Below are positions 51,580 through 60,824 of a stretch of 64,000 nt of DNA, in pieces. Source of the stretch: Dermacoccus abyssi (GTDB taxonomy: Bacteria; Actinomycetota; Actinomycetes; Actinomycetales; Dermatophilaceae); NCBI RefSeq assembly GCF_034541975.1, contig NZ_JAVYJM010000001.1; one strand, given 5' to 3'. Under the pieces are notes generated by a model. That model was given only the letters and a program-made list of their open reading frames with translations. It was not told the DNA's origin and did not search any database. How positions within the stretch are numbered: position 1 is the first letter of the stretch; every line of letters starts with the position of its first letter. The position numbers and the translations under genes are program-made.

Positions 51580-52380
51580 ATGCCCACCCGTGACACGAAC
51601 TGGCCTGCAGGCACCCCGAACTGGGTCGACTGCTGCTTCGACGACGTGAAGAAGGCCGGCGACTTCTACGCCAAGCTCTTCGGCTGGGACGTGCAGGAGG
51701 GCCCGGCCGAGATGGGCGGCTACGCACTGTGCTTCAAGCACGGACGATCCGCCGCTGCCATCACGCGGCGTATGGCGCCAGAGGTTCCCACGGCGTGGTC
51801 GACGTTCTTCGCCTCCGACGACGTCGATGCCACCGCCGAGGCGGTGCGCGCCGCGGGCGGCAGCGTCATCGCCGAGCCGATGAGCGTCGCCGGTGCAGGC
51901 CGCATGGCGTTCTTCACCGACGCCGAGGGTGCCGCGTTCGGCGCCTGGCAGGGCGGTGAGCACCACGGTTTCGGCATCTTCAACGAGTCTGGCTCCGTGG
52001 GTTGGAACGACCTCATGACGCGAGACCTCGAGGGCGCGAAGGCGTTCTACGGCAAGGTCTTCGGGTTCAGCTACGACGAGATGGGCGCCGACTACGTCAC
52101 GTGCAAGCGCGCCTCCGACGGTGAGGTCGTCGCCGGAATCCATCTCGCGGGGCACCTGCCGGACGAGGTCCCGGCGAACTGGCTCACGCACTTCGTCGTG
52201 GCCGACCGCGACTCGAGCGTCGCCATCGTCGAGGAGCTCGACGGCGAGGTGCTCATGAGCTTCGACACCCCGTTCGGCCCCGAGGCCACCATCCGCGGCC
52301 CCGAGGGCGAGGTCTTCAACGTCATCTCCTACACCGCGGAAGCCGAGGAGGAGGCGGAGCACGATCGCGACGCCGAGTGA
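51580..52380 (+). CDS. Two-domain VOC protein (CFP30B-like)
   Basis: 266 aa with two VOC modules: TPNWVDCCFDDVKKAGDFYAK at 12-32 and SVGWNDLMTRDLEGAKAFYG at about 145-164. It resembles mycobacterial CFP30B, a glyoxalase-superfamily protein without known substrate. GAAGGAG lies seven bases before the ATG. A third relative opens the window. Confidence 0.85.
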   Translation: MPTRDTNWPAGTPNWVDCCFDDVKKAGDFYAKLFGWDVQEGPAEMGGYALCFKHGRSAAAITRRMAPEVPTAWSTFFASDDVDATAEAVRAAGGSVIAEPMSVAGAGRMAFFTDAEGAAFGAWQGGEHHGFGIFNESGSVGWNDLMTRDLEGAKAFYGKVFGFSYDEMGADYVTCKRASDGEVVAGIHLAGHLPDEVPANWLTHFVVADRDSSVAIVEELDGEVLMSFDTPFGPEATIRGPEGEVFNVISYTAEAEEEAEHDRDAE

Positions 52381-52519
52381 CGAGCAGGTGAGGTGAGCCG
52401 ACCCTGACCCAGGAAAATCCCGGGTACTTGTCAGGTCTGCCGGTTCCGGACGAGAGCCTTCTCCTAGGTGGACGCGGTTGGCTGTGGGGACACTGCTTCA
52501 TTCCACGCGAAGGACCATC

Positions 52520-52939
52520 ATGACGAGCTCCACGCCCGCGAATTCCTCAGCCGCGACGGCGCCCACTCGTACGTTCGCAGCACTCGTCGGCGTCGCGTCG
52601 CTCGCCGTGCTGCTGCAGGGCCTGTGGGCCGGATTGTTCATGTCGACGCCCGACACCGACCCTGAGAAGACGCCCTGGCTCGAGGTCCATTCGTGGTGCG
52701 GGAAGGCCGCCATCGGGTTCGCGCTCCTCGCCACGGTGTGGGCGTTCCTGAAGCTGCGTGAACGCACCGACCTGACCTTCGGTGCGCTGGCGTTGACGGT
52801 GCTGTTGATCCTCGAGGCCTATCTCGGGGGGCTCATCGTGGACGAGGGCAAGGACGTCATGGCCGCCGTCCATGTCCCGCTGGCGATGGCGCTCATGGGC
52901 CTGGCGGTGTGGCTCCCGCTGCGGGCCCGAAAGCGCTGA
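52520..52939 (+). CDS. Small four-helix membrane protein
   Basis: 139 aa with hydrophobic helices at about 18-41, 62-79, 86-104 and 114-131. His residues in helix 2 (EVHSWCGKA) and helix 4 (AAVHVPLAM) could bind haem, as in small cytochrome b561-like proteins; this is a guess. AGGA precedes the ATG. Confidence 0.6.
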   Translation: MTSSTPANSSAATAPTRTFAALVGVASLAVLLQGLWAGLFMSTPDTDPEKTPWLEVHSWCGKAAIGFALLATVWAFLKLRERTDLTFGALALTVLLILEAYLGGLIVDEGKDVMAAVHVPLAMALMGLAVWLPLRARKR

Positions 52940-53006
52940 CTCCACCGTGAGGACGAGCCTCGGATGCGACACGCGTCCGGGGCTCGTCGTTTGGAACAAT
53001 GGGTGC

Positions 53007-54428
53007 ATGCGCAGCCTCGCCGACACCCAGCCCGCCATCGCCCTCGGAGCCCTCGACGGCCGCTACCGCGGCGCCGTCGCCCCGCTCGTCGACCACCTGT
53101 CGGAGGCCGCGCTCAACCGCATGCGCGTGCACGTCGAGGTCGAGTGGCTCATCCACCTCACCGACGCCGGCATCCTCGACGGCGTGCGCGCGCTGGACGA
53201 CGGCGAGAAGGAGGCGCTGCGCGACGTCGTGGAGCAGTTTGACGGTGACGACATCGCCGAACTCGCCGAGATCGAGCGCGAGACGGTGCACGACGTCAAG
53301 GCCGTCGAGTACTACCTCAAGCGCCGCCTCACGCAGATCGTGGCCGACGCGGGCCACGACGACGCCGAGCAGCTCTCGGAACTCATCCACTTCTGCTGCA
53401 CGAGCGAGGACATCAACAACCTCAGCTACGCCCTCATGGTGCAGCGTGCGACGCAGCAGGTGTGGCTGCCGAAGGCGACGACGCTCGTCGAGCAGGTCGC
53501 GACGATGGCCCGTGACATGCGTGACGTGCCGCTGCTCGCGCACACCCACGGCCAGCCCGCGACGCCGACGACGATGGGCAAGGAGTTCGCGGTGCTCGCC
53601 CACCGCCTGGGCCGTCAGCTGCGCCGCATCGGCGGGCAGGAGTACCTCGGCAAGATCAACGGAGCCACCGGCACGTTCGGTGCGCACACGGCTGCGGTGC
53701 CGAGCGCCGACTGGCCGGCACTGAGCAAGTCGTTCGTCGAGGGCCTCGGCCTCACGTGGAACCCGTTGACGACGCAGATCGAGAGCCACGACTGGCAGGC
53801 CGAGCTCTACGCCGACATCGCGCGGTTCAACCGCATCCTGCACAACATGTGCACCGACGTGTGGACCTACATCTCGATGGGCTACTTCGCGCAGGTGCGC
53901 GGCCAGGGCACCGTCGGCTCGTCGACGATGCCGCACAAGGTGAACCCGATCCGCTTCGAGAACGCCGAGGCCAACCTCGAGGTCTCGAGCGCTCTGCTCG
54001 ACGTTCTCGCCTCCACGCTCGTCACGTCGCGCCTGCAGCGCGACCTCACCGACAGCTCGATGCAGCGCAACATCGGCACCGCGTTCGGCCACTCCGTTCT
54101 CGCGATGGACAACGTCGGCCGTGGTCTCGCCGGCCTCGACCCGGTTCCCGGTGCGATGGCCAAGGACCTGGAGTCCAACTGGGAGGTGCTCGGCGAGCCC
54201 ATCCAGACGGCGATGCGCGCGCTCGGCGCCCAGGGCGTGCCCGGCATGGAGCAGCCGTACGAGCGCCTCAAGGAGTTGACGCGCGGTCGCCGTATCACCG
54301 GTGACGACCTGCGCGAGTTCGTGCGCGGCCTCGACCTTCCCTCCGACGTCGAGGCGCGTTTCCTCGAGATGACGCCTGCCACCTACATCGGCATCGCACC
54401 TCAGCTCGTCGATTACCTCGAGGTCTGA
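53007..54428 (+). CDS. purB: Adenylosuccinate lyase
   Basis: 473 aa. The signature GSSTMPHKVNPIRFENAEA (about 308-326) and THGQPATPTTMGKE (His-Gly-Gln-Pro, about 182-195) are those of the fumarase/aspartase superfamily, PurB type of about 470 aa. It acts twice in purine synthesis. A strong terminator follows. Confidence 0.95.
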   Translation: MRSLADTQPAIALGALDGRYRGAVAPLVDHLSEAALNRMRVHVEVEWLIHLTDAGILDGVRALDDGEKEALRDVVEQFDGDDIAELAEIERETVHDVKAVEYYLKRRLTQIVADAGHDDAEQLSELIHFCCTSEDINNLSYALMVQRATQQVWLPKATTLVEQVATMARDMRDVPLLAHTHGQPATPTTMGKEFAVLAHRLGRQLRRIGGQEYLGKINGATGTFGAHTAAVPSADWPALSKSFVEGLGLTWNPLTTQIESHDWQAELYADIARFNRILHNMCTDVWTYISMGYFAQVRGQGTVGSSTMPHKVNPIRFENAEANLEVSSALLDVLASTLVTSRLQRDLTDSSMQRNIGTAFGHSVLAMDNVGRGLAGLDPVPGAMAKDLESNWEVLGEPIQTAMRALGAQGVPGMEQPYERLKELTRGRRITGDDLREFVRGLDLPSDVEARFLEMTPATYIGIAPQLVDYLEV

Positions 54429-54446
54429 CGAACCTGCGCTCACGCG

Positions 54447-54483
54447 ACGCCCTGCCCGCAGCTGTGCTCCGCGGGCAGGGCGT
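54447..54483 (+). terminator. Terminator of purB
   Basis: Perfect 13-bp stem (ACGCCCTGCCCGC and complement), 11-base loop, 18 bp after the purB stop. Confidence 0.8.
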
Positions 54484-54680
54484 CGTGCTGCGCGATGACA
54501 GGCGGCGTCAGGACACAACGTACGACCGCGCCACCACCGCACCCGAGCCACCCGCGGCTCTCACCCCCTGATCACCCCTTGGGGCGGAGTGATTCGCCTA
54601 TAGTTCTTGCATGTTCCGGGGGCATCGCGCAGTCACTGCGCGTGGGGAACGGCCCCAGCCCTGCGTCGGCCGGGAAGGCG

Positions 54681-55118
54681 ATGAATTCGATGACCGCATC
54701 CGATCTGCTCTACGACGTCGGGGCCATCGCGGCCTTCGCCATCGTCGGCTGCGCGCTCCAGGCGCTCGGCTACTTCATGACCGATCTGCTGACGCCGGGT
54801 CGCCTCGCCGACATCATCTGGCGTGAGCGCAACCAGAACGCGGCGATCCTCGTGTCGGCGAACCTCATCGCCGTCGGCCTCATCGTCTTCACCGCCATCC
54901 GCTCGTCGCACGACGGCCTCGCGGCGGGTCTCCTGAGCACTGCCGTCTACGGCATCCTCGGCCTCGTCTTCATGGCCCTGAGCTTCTTCGCCCTCGACGC
55001 ACTGACGCCGGGCAAGCTGGGGGCGTTGCTGCTGCAGGCGGACAGGCACCCGGCGGTCTGGGTGTCGGCGGCGGCTCACATCGCGGTCGCGCTCATGATC
55101 TGCGCCGCCATCTCCTGA
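54681..55118 (+). CDS. DUF350 membrane protein
   Basis: 145 aa with four membrane helices in two repeated halves: YDVGAIAAFAIVGCALQALGYFMTDLLTPG and AVYGILGLVFMALSFFALDALTPGKL, each ending in a D-x-LTPG turn that marks DUF350. ATG 54681 or 54690. The first of five genes found together in other actinobacteria (for example the Rv2597-Rv2601 neighbourhood of M. tuberculosis) with a membrane aminopropyltransferase. Confidence 0.85.
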   Translation: MNSMTASDLLYDVGAIAAFAIVGCALQALGYFMTDLLTPGRLADIIWRERNQNAAILVSANLIAVGLIVFTAIRSSHDGLAAGLLSTAVYGILGLVFMALSFFALDALTPGKLGALLLQADRHPAVWVSAAAHIAVALMICAAIS

Positions 55119-55129
55119 TCGGCGCTCCC

Positions 55130-55585
55130 ATGACCCACGACGCGCTGACCATCCGCCCCGGCTCGCACCTCTCGCTCGCGGGCGCTCCCGCGCGCGTCGA
55201 GGAGACCCTCGAACTCACCGTCGACGACTTCACCTGGCACTCGCACCGCCTCAGCGGGCATCCGGACGCCGACTGGCTCACTGTCGAGGACGACGAGGGC
55301 ACGCTCAGCCTCACCCTGTGGAAGGACCGCCCGGGCCTGCCCGAGCGCGGCGAGCCTGGCGATCGCAACGTCGTCTGCGACGGCACGAAGCTGCGCCGCA
55401 ACGAGGACGGCACGGGCACCTACCGCAGCCTTCCGTCGGGGCGCTCGGGCCGTTACGCCCACGCCGACTACCGCCTCGGCGGCACGCTCGTCGCCTTCGA
55501 GCGCTTCGACGACGGCGCGTGGGAGCCGTCGACCGGCCGTCACATCCCGGCGTTCGGCGTGCAGGTCACCGGGGGTTCGTCGTGA
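55130..55585 (+). CDS. DUF4178 protein
   Basis: 151 aa soluble beta-rich protein. LTVDDFTWHSHRL and SLTLWKD followed by YRLGGTLVAFERFDDGAWEPS are the DUF4178 pattern. 11 bp after the DUF350 gene and overlapping the DUF2617 gene (GTGA). Likely a cytosolic partner in the aminopropyltransferase cluster. Confidence 0.75.
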   Translation: MTHDALTIRPGSHLSLAGAPARVEETLELTVDDFTWHSHRLSGHPDADWLTVEDDEGTLSLTLWKDRPGLPERGEPGDRNVVCDGTKLRRNEDGTGTYRSLPSGRSGRYAHADYRLGGTLVAFERFDDGAWEPSTGRHIPAFGVQVTGGSS

Positions 55586-56082
55586 CCCTTCACGCCATCG
55601 CGTCGCCGTTCGTCGACACCTGCGCCGCCGACCTGCGCCTGGGGCTCGGCTTGGCCCCTGTGGAACCTCTCGCCACCTGCTTCGTGGCGGGTGCTGACCT
55701 GCGCGTACTCGGGGCCTCGCACCAGGTCGTCATCGAGACGGAGGACGAGCCGTTCACCGAGACGATCGCCTACCTCCCCCACGTCCCGATGCCTCTGCCG
55801 GAACGCCACACCGCGCCCGGCTACTCGCTGCGCTCGAGCGTCACGAACCTGGCTCCGGACGCCCTGCGCGACGCGGTCAACGCGTTCGTCCCTGCGCTCG
55901 GCGAGCGTGACGACGCCGTCGTCGCACGCTTTCCCGGGCATGACCTCGCGTTGACGGCCCTCGTCGCCGAGCGCCGCGACGACGTCCTCACGTGGCGCAC
56001 CTGGCACGTCTACCCGCAGCACGGAGAACTGGTCGAGACCGCGTCCTCGCTCGACCTGCAGCGACGGAGGGATCCGGCATGA
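55582..56082 (+). CDS. DUF2617 protein
   Basis: 166 aa, GTG start overlapping the DUF4178 stop. Opening SPFVDTCAADLRLGLGL, middle ETIAYLPHVPMPLP and closing LTWRTWHVYPQHGELVET are typical of DUF2617. Function unknown. Its stop overlaps the next start. Confidence 0.75.
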   Translation: MTLHAIASPFVDTCAADLRLGLGLAPVEPLATCFVAGADLRVLGASHQVVIETEDEPFTETIAYLPHVPMPLPERHTAPGYSLRSSVTNLAPDALRDAVNAFVPALGERDDAVVARFPGHDLALTALVAERRDDVLTWRTWHVYPQHGELVETASSLDLQRRRDPA

Positions 56083-56315
56083 AGCGCACCGTCAACGTAC
56101 TGCTCGTCGCGGCCCTCGGCCTCGGGTTGAGCGGCTGCGGCACGAGCAAGGAAGAGGAAGCCTGCCGCGAGCAGCAGCGTCAGATGGCGCGAGCGCAGGG
56201 CTTCACGCCCAACGAGCGGGCCGTCAAGGAGGCCTGCGACAACGATCACCGCAGCTCGACGACGCGCCGTCACGGTAGTTCCTTCCGCGGTGGCGGTTCG
56301 GGCAGCGGAAAGTGA
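56079..56315 (+). CDS. Small lipoprotein of the aminopropyltransferase cluster
   Basis: 78 aa; lipobox LSGC (Cys about 20), short charged mature part and a Gly-rich basic end (SSFRGGGSGSGK). It occupies the place of DUF4247 proteins in related clusters and has a similar glycine tail, but is much shorter. Confidence 0.65.
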   Translation: MKRTVNVLLVAALGLGLSGCGTSKEEEACREQQRQMARAQGFTPNERAVKEACDNDHRSSTTRRHGSSFRGGGSGSGK

Positions 56316-56354
56316 GCGACGCTGTTCGCAGCGTTCGCGCGATCGAGGTGAGCC

Positions 56355-57899
56355 GTGCGCTCACCGTCTGAGGCTCCCCGCTTCGCCCGCGCCCTCGTCT
56401 TCGGCGCCGTCCTGCTGTGCGCCGCATGCGGTCTCGTCTACGAGCTCGCGCTCGTCGCACTCGGCTCGTACCTGCTCGGCAACTCGATCACGCAGACGTC
56501 GATCGTCCTGTCGGTCATGGTGTTCGCCATGGGCATCGGCTCGCTCGCCGCGAAGCGCCTCGTCGGCCAGGCGGCCCGCAACTTCGCCCTGATCGAGCTG
56601 GCCCTCGCCGTCATCGGCGGCACGAGCGTCATCGTGCTGTACGCCGCCTTCGCGTGGTGGTCGCTCTACGGGCCAGCGCTCGTCGCTCTCGCCTTCACGA
56701 TCGGCGCGCTCATCGGTGCCGAGATCCCCCTGCTCATGACGTTGCTGCAGCGCATCCGCAAGCAGGATGCGTCGGACGCCGTCGCTGATCTCTTCGCCGC
56801 CGATTACGTCGGCGCCCTCGTGGGTGGCCTGGCGTTCCCGTTCCTCCTGCTGCCCCTCTTCGGCCTGCTCCGCGGCACACTCGCCGTCGGCGCCGTCAAC
56901 GCCCTCGTCGGTGTTGCCTTGTGCCTGTGGGTGTTTCGTGACTCGTTCACGACGTGGGGGCGGCGCCTCGTCGGCGGCGCGCTCGCCGTGACGCTGGTCG
57001 GGCTCGCGGGGCTTGCCTGGTTCTCGGGGAAGTTCGAGCTGTCCGCGCAGCAGCGCATCTACCGCGATCCGATCGTCGTGAGCGAGCGTTCGGCCTACCA
57101 GGACATCGTCGTCACGTCCGGCCTCGACGGACGCGACGTGCGGCTGTTCCTCAACGGTGACCTGCAGTTCTCGACGCTCGACGAGTACCGCTACCACGAG
57201 GCGCTCGTCGCTCCTGCGATGAACGGGCCGCGCACGAAGGTCCTCGTGCTCGGCGGGGGCGACGGACTCGCGGCACGGCGGGTGCTCGAGTATCCCGGCG
57301 TCGAGAAGGTGACGCTCGTCGACCTCGACCCGGCGGTGGTCGATCTCGCGCGCACGCGGCCCGAATTCGTCGCGGCCAACGCCGATGCGATGGACGACCC
57401 GCGCCTGACGTATCGCGCCGCCGATGCGTTCACGTGGCTGCGCACCCAGAACGAGACGTTCGACGCCATCGTCGTCGACTTCCCCGACGCCGACGACGTG
57501 GGCACCGCGAAGCTGTACTCGCAGGAGATCTACGGGCTGATGAACAGGGCCCTCGCCCCTGGCGGCCGCATGGTCGTCCAGAGCGGCTCGCCGTTCTTCG
57601 CCCGCGAGGCTTACTGGACGACGGAGGCGACCCTGCGCCGCGCCGGGTTCGCGACAACGCCGTACCACGTCGACGTGCCGAGCTTCGGCGACTGGGGCTT
57701 CCACCTCGCGACGCGCTCGTCGACGCCGCCGTCGCTCACGCTGCCCGATGACGCCCCGGCGCAGCGCTTCGTCACGCAGGACGTGCTGCGCGCCGCTGCG
57801 GTCTTCCCGCCCGACCGTGGCCGGATGCCCGTGAAACCGTCGACCCTGCTGTCGCCCACGATCCTCGACGCGCAGAAGGGCGCCTACCGGGGCTACTGA
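56355..57899 (+). CDS. speE: Membrane polyamine aminopropyltransferase (spermidine synthase-like)
   Basis: 514 aa, GTG start. Residues about 10-225 form seven membrane helices; the C-terminal half is a spermidine-synthase Rossmann domain with VLGGGDGLAARRVLEYP (about 295-311), VDLDPAVVDLAR and a YSQEIY loop in VVDFPDADDVGTAKLYSQ. The conserved Asp of the synthase family is present (DFPD). It is likely to transfer aminopropyl groups at the membrane; the acceptor is unknown. Confidence 0.85.
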   Translation: MRSPSEAPRFARALVFGAVLLCAACGLVYELALVALGSYLLGNSITQTSIVLSVMVFAMGIGSLAAKRLVGQAARNFALIELALAVIGGTSVIVLYAAFAWWSLYGPALVALAFTIGALIGAEIPLLMTLLQRIRKQDASDAVADLFAADYVGALVGGLAFPFLLLPLFGLLRGTLAVGAVNALVGVALCLWVFRDSFTTWGRRLVGGALAVTLVGLAGLAWFSGKFELSAQQRIYRDPIVVSERSAYQDIVVTSGLDGRDVRLFLNGDLQFSTLDEYRYHEALVAPAMNGPRTKVLVLGGGDGLAARRVLEYPGVEKVTLVDLDPAVVDLARTRPEFVAANADAMDDPRLTYRAADAFTWLRTQNETFDAIVVDFPDADDVGTAKLYSQEIYGLMNRALAPGGRMVVQSGSPFFAREAYWTTEATLRRAGFATTPYHVDVPSFGDWGFHLATRSSTPPSLTLPDDAPAQRFVTQDVLRAAAVFPPDRGRMPVKPSTLLSPTILDAQKGAYRGY

Positions 57900-57909
57900 G
57901 CCCGAGGTG

Positions 57910-59328
57910 TCAGCGACGCGGGTTCAAGCGCGCGATGGCACCGGTGAGCACGGCTGCGAAGCCGGTCCACGCGGCGTACGGCGCGAGCGCGACGCCGCGC
58001 TCCGGGGTGTGAGCACCGGCTCGGCGCACGAGGTCGGCGCTGCTCACGGCGAGTGCAATGGCCTCGAGGCAGGCGGGACGCAACTTCTTTCGGTCGAAGA
58101 ACAGCACGCTCCATCCCGCGTTGAGCACGAGGTTGCCGACCAGAGCCGCTGCATAGGCCTTCTGCTCGCGCGTGCGCCCCTGCTCGCCGAGGTCCGCGAG
58201 CACGAGGGAACTCGTGAGCGCGATGTCGGCATACAGCGCCGTCCACGCCACGGGGAAGACCCACGCAGGCGGCTGGAAAGCGGGCTTGCGCAGCGTCCGG
58301 TACCAGAGCGAATCCGGGTCCGTCACGAGGCTTCCGACGAGCGCCGTCGCCGCAACCGCTGCGCTCGTCCGTGCGAGCGTGCGCCCCGATCGGCGGGTGT
58401 CCGCCTCTCGCACCGCCGCTCGCACCGCATCGCGGAAGGTCGTGTGGCCGCCGTCCGGTGCACCGACGAGGTCGTCGAGATCGCGCTCGTGCACGACGGT
58501 GTCGTGCTGCAGGCTGCCGATGAGGGGCTTGGCGAGCGCCGTCGTCACGGGGGTCACCAAGCCCACCCAGTACGCGGCAAGCCCGGGCGTCGTCACGGGT
58601 GCCGTGAGCACGAGACGCCGACGCAGCCCGACCGCCTTCGCGTACTCGCTCATCATGCCGGCGTACTCGATGGCCTCGGGTGCCCCGATGTCGAAGGTGC
58701 GGCTGACGTGCTCCGGCAGATCGGCCGCCGCCACGAGGTAGTGCACCGCGTCGGCCACCGCGACGGGTTGGATCGTGTTGCGCACCCACCGCGGCGCAAC
58801 AGCCCCCGGCAGTCGCTCGGAGAGGTGGCGCAGCATCTGGAAGGACGACGACCCGTCCCCGATGACGAGGCCGGCCTGGAGTGCGGCTGTCGGAACACCC
58901 GATGCCATGAGCGCTTCGCCGACCGCAACACGGGACGCGAGGTGCTCCGAGAGCTCTTCGCCCTCGGGGTGCAGGCCGCCCAGATAGACGATGCGTTCGA
59001 CGCCTGCGTCCTTCGCCGCAGCCCCGAACGTACGCGCCATGCGCAGTTCTTCGTCGGCGAAGTCGGATGAGTCACCCATCGAGTGCAGGAGGTACCAGGC
59101 GACATCGACGCCCGTCATGGCCTCGGCGACGTCGGCCGCGTCCGAGGCGTCACCCTCGACGACCTCACACGACTCCTGTGACCACCACGGCAACCGGCGC
59201 ACCTTATCGGCGCTGCGGCTGAGCACGCGCACCCGCCAACCCCGTTGCAGCAGTTCGGCGGCCACCTGCCCGCCGATGTATCCCGTGGCGCCGGTGACGA
59301 GGCCGAGGCGGTTGGTCGAGGGGGTCAT
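57910..59328 (-). CDS. SDR (NAD(P)H-binding)-TspO/MBR fusion protein
   Basis: 472 aa. Residues 1-290 are an atypical SDR with TGATGYIGGQVAAELL (about 10-25), YLGGLHPEG and a LHSMGDSSDF loop. Residues about 335-472 are a TspO/MBR-like domain: WYRTLRKPAFQPPAWVFP-W-LYADIAL, then LVLNAGWSVLFFDRKKL and a last WTGFAAVLTGAIARLN. TspO proteins are five-helix membrane proteins binding tetrapyrroles. The fusion joins a likely oxidoreductase to it. Confidence 0.8.
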   Translation of the reverse strand: MTPSTNRLGLVTGATGYIGGQVAAELLQRGWRVRVLSRSADKVRRLPWWSQESCEVVEGDASDAADVAEAMTGVDVAWYLLHSMGDSSDFADEELRMARTFGAAAKDAGVERIVYLGGLHPEGEELSEHLASRVAVGEALMASGVPTAALQAGLVIGDGSSSFQMLRHLSERLPGAVAPRWVRNTIQPVAVADAVHYLVAAADLPEHVSRTFDIGAPEAIEYAGMMSEYAKAVGLRRRLVLTAPVTTPGLAAYWVGLVTPVTTALAKPLIGSLQHDTVVHERDLDDLVGAPDGGHTTFRDAVRAAVREADTRRSGRTLARTSAAVAATALVGSLVTDPDSLWYRTLRKPAFQPPAWVFPVAWTALYADIALTSSLVLADLGEQGRTREQKAYAAALVGNLVLNAGWSVLFFDRKKLRPACLEAIALAVSSADLVRRAGAHTPERGVALAPYAAWTGFAAVLTGAIARLNPRR

Positions 59329-59330
59329 GG

Positions 59331-59981
59331 TCAGCTCCAGAGGTCGAGGGCTCGTGGAAGGATGAGGATCATGCCGAGCGACCACACGAGGTGGGCCGCG
59401 ATCGGGGCGTGAAGGGTGCCGGTGCGGCGGCGCAGGAGCGCGCACACCCCGCCGAGCACGAGGCCGGCGAAGGCGAGCATCCAAATGCCCGGGGCAGCCG
59501 TGACGACGGTGTAGACGAGGGTGCTCGTGGCGACAGGAGCGTGGCCGCGCAACGCGTCGTAGAGCGCGCCACGGAAGAAGGTCTCCTCCGCCACGCCGTT
59601 GACGAGGGTGAGGACGAGAACCACGACGAAGACGCCGCGGTCGGCGTGATCGAGGAGTTGCTGGACGGGGTCGCGCAACGTGGGAATCTGCGTGAGAACA
59701 AGCGCACCGACGAGAAAAGCCCCTGCGAGTGCGGCCCCGACGCCGGCGCCGAGAGCCACGTCGGCTGCGGGCCGACGCGCTTCGGCCGGCTTCGGCGCTT
59801 CACGCCCACCCGGACGTCGGGCCAGGAACGCGCCGACGAACCACACCGCGGCCAGCAGCGCCGTCGCGGGGTAGAAGAGTGCATCAGCGGGCTCGATCGA
59901 CAGGCTCCACGCCAGCACGAGCGTGCCGACGACGAGCGTCAGCCCGCAGGCGAGACGTTGCCGTGTCACCGAGTCGCCCAT
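59331..59981 (-). CDS. CPBP family intramembrane metalloprotease
   Basis: 216 aa with about six helices. Motif EETFFRGALYD (Glu pair, Arg) and later HAPIAAHLVWSLG match Abi/CPBP (motifs 1 and 3). Members cleave prenylated or signal-like peptides, some in bacteriocin immunity. Start ATG 59981 is only 2 bp from the downstream SDR-TspO gene, so both lie on one transcript. Confidence 0.8.
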   Translation of the reverse strand: MGDSVTRQRLACGLTLVVGTLVLAWSLSIEPADALFYPATALLAAVWFVGAFLARRPGGREAPKPAEARRPAADVALGAGVGAALAGAFLVGALVLTQIPTLRDPVQQLLDHADRGVFVVVLVLTLVNGVAEETFFRGALYDALRGHAPVATSTLVYTVVTAAPGIWMLAFAGLVLGGVCALLRRRTGTLHAPIAAHLVWSLGMILILPRALDLWS

Positions 59982-60046
59982 ATGTTCATCCGACCACCCG
60001 CGCCAGGTGAGGTGAAGCCTCCCCAGGGGTGCACGACGGCAACGCA

Positions 60047-60080
60047 ACGGGCCGGCATCCGAACGTGGATGCCGACCCGT
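60047..60080. terminator. Hairpin terminator downstream of the VOC gene
   Basis: 14-bp stem with one mismatch (ACGGGCCGGCATCC and GGATGCCGACCCGT) and a six-base loop, 20 bp after the stop of the VOC gene on the minus strand. Confidence 0.7.
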
Positions 60081-60099
60081 GATGAGCGTGATGCGTGCG

Positions 60100-60753
60100 T
60101 CAGATCGTGACGTCGCCGCGGGGCGTCGTGAACGTCACCGACAGCACCGACGGGGTGCCGTGCGGGGCGACGAAGGAGAAGTCGATGCTCGGCTCCCACT
60201 CCTCGCGGTCGACGCCCGGTTCACCGGAGAGGCCGATCCACTCGCGCACGCGCTCGGGCGCGCCGGCGAGCGTGATGCCCTTGAGGCCCGAGTCGCTGGG
60301 GCCGTCCGACGACGGGTGGGTCGCGTCGTCGTCCCACTTGATGAAGTAGGGCAGCTGCGGGTCGAGGACGAGGTCGCTGATGCCGATCTGCTGCCAGGTG
60401 ACCTCGGTGCCGTCGGGGCGGTGACGGCGGCCTTCGGTGGTGCCGCGACCGAGCTTCTCGACGGGGCGGGTCATGTCGTCGAGTTCGACGACCCAACCGA
60501 TCCAGCCGCCACCGTTGGCGGAGCGAGCCTTGACGGCCTGGCCGTACGGCATCTTGTCGACGCTGGGGTGCTCGAGGGCTTCGACGACCTCGAGGAACCG
60601 GTGCTCGGTGAGCGGCAGGATGACGTTGCGGGTACCGAACCGCGGGTGAACGCCGCCGTCGAGTGCTTCCACGCCGAGCTGCTGCGCGAGTCGCTCGGCC
60701 GTCGCCTGCAGACCGTCGGACTCGGCCGCATACATCACGTGGTCAATACGCAT
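60100..60753 (-). CDS. VOC family protein (glyoxalase_3-like)
   Basis: 217 aa. MRIDHVMYAAESDG opening, VHPRFGTRNVILPL and GWVVELDDM are the pattern of the Glyoxalase_3 subfamily (PF13468), probably with His and Glu metal ligands. Substrate unknown. ATG follows a convergent gap of 71 bp to the TrmH gene. Confidence 0.8.
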   Translation of the reverse strand: MRIDHVMYAAESDGLQATAERLAQQLGVEALDGGVHPRFGTRNVILPLTEHRFLEVVEALEHPSVDKMPYGQAVKARSANGGGWIGWVVELDDMTRPVEKLGRGTTEGRRHRPDGTEVTWQQIGISDLVLDPQLPYFIKWDDDATHPSSDGPSDSGLKGITLAGAPERVREWIGLSGEPGVDREEWEPSIDFSFVAPHGTPSVLSVTFTTPRGDVTI

Positions 60754-60824
60754 GTGCACACTGTGCCACGCCCATTGGTGTGGACTGTAATCCGGGTCAC
60801 TCTCCTTCGACCCGGCGCGCTCCG

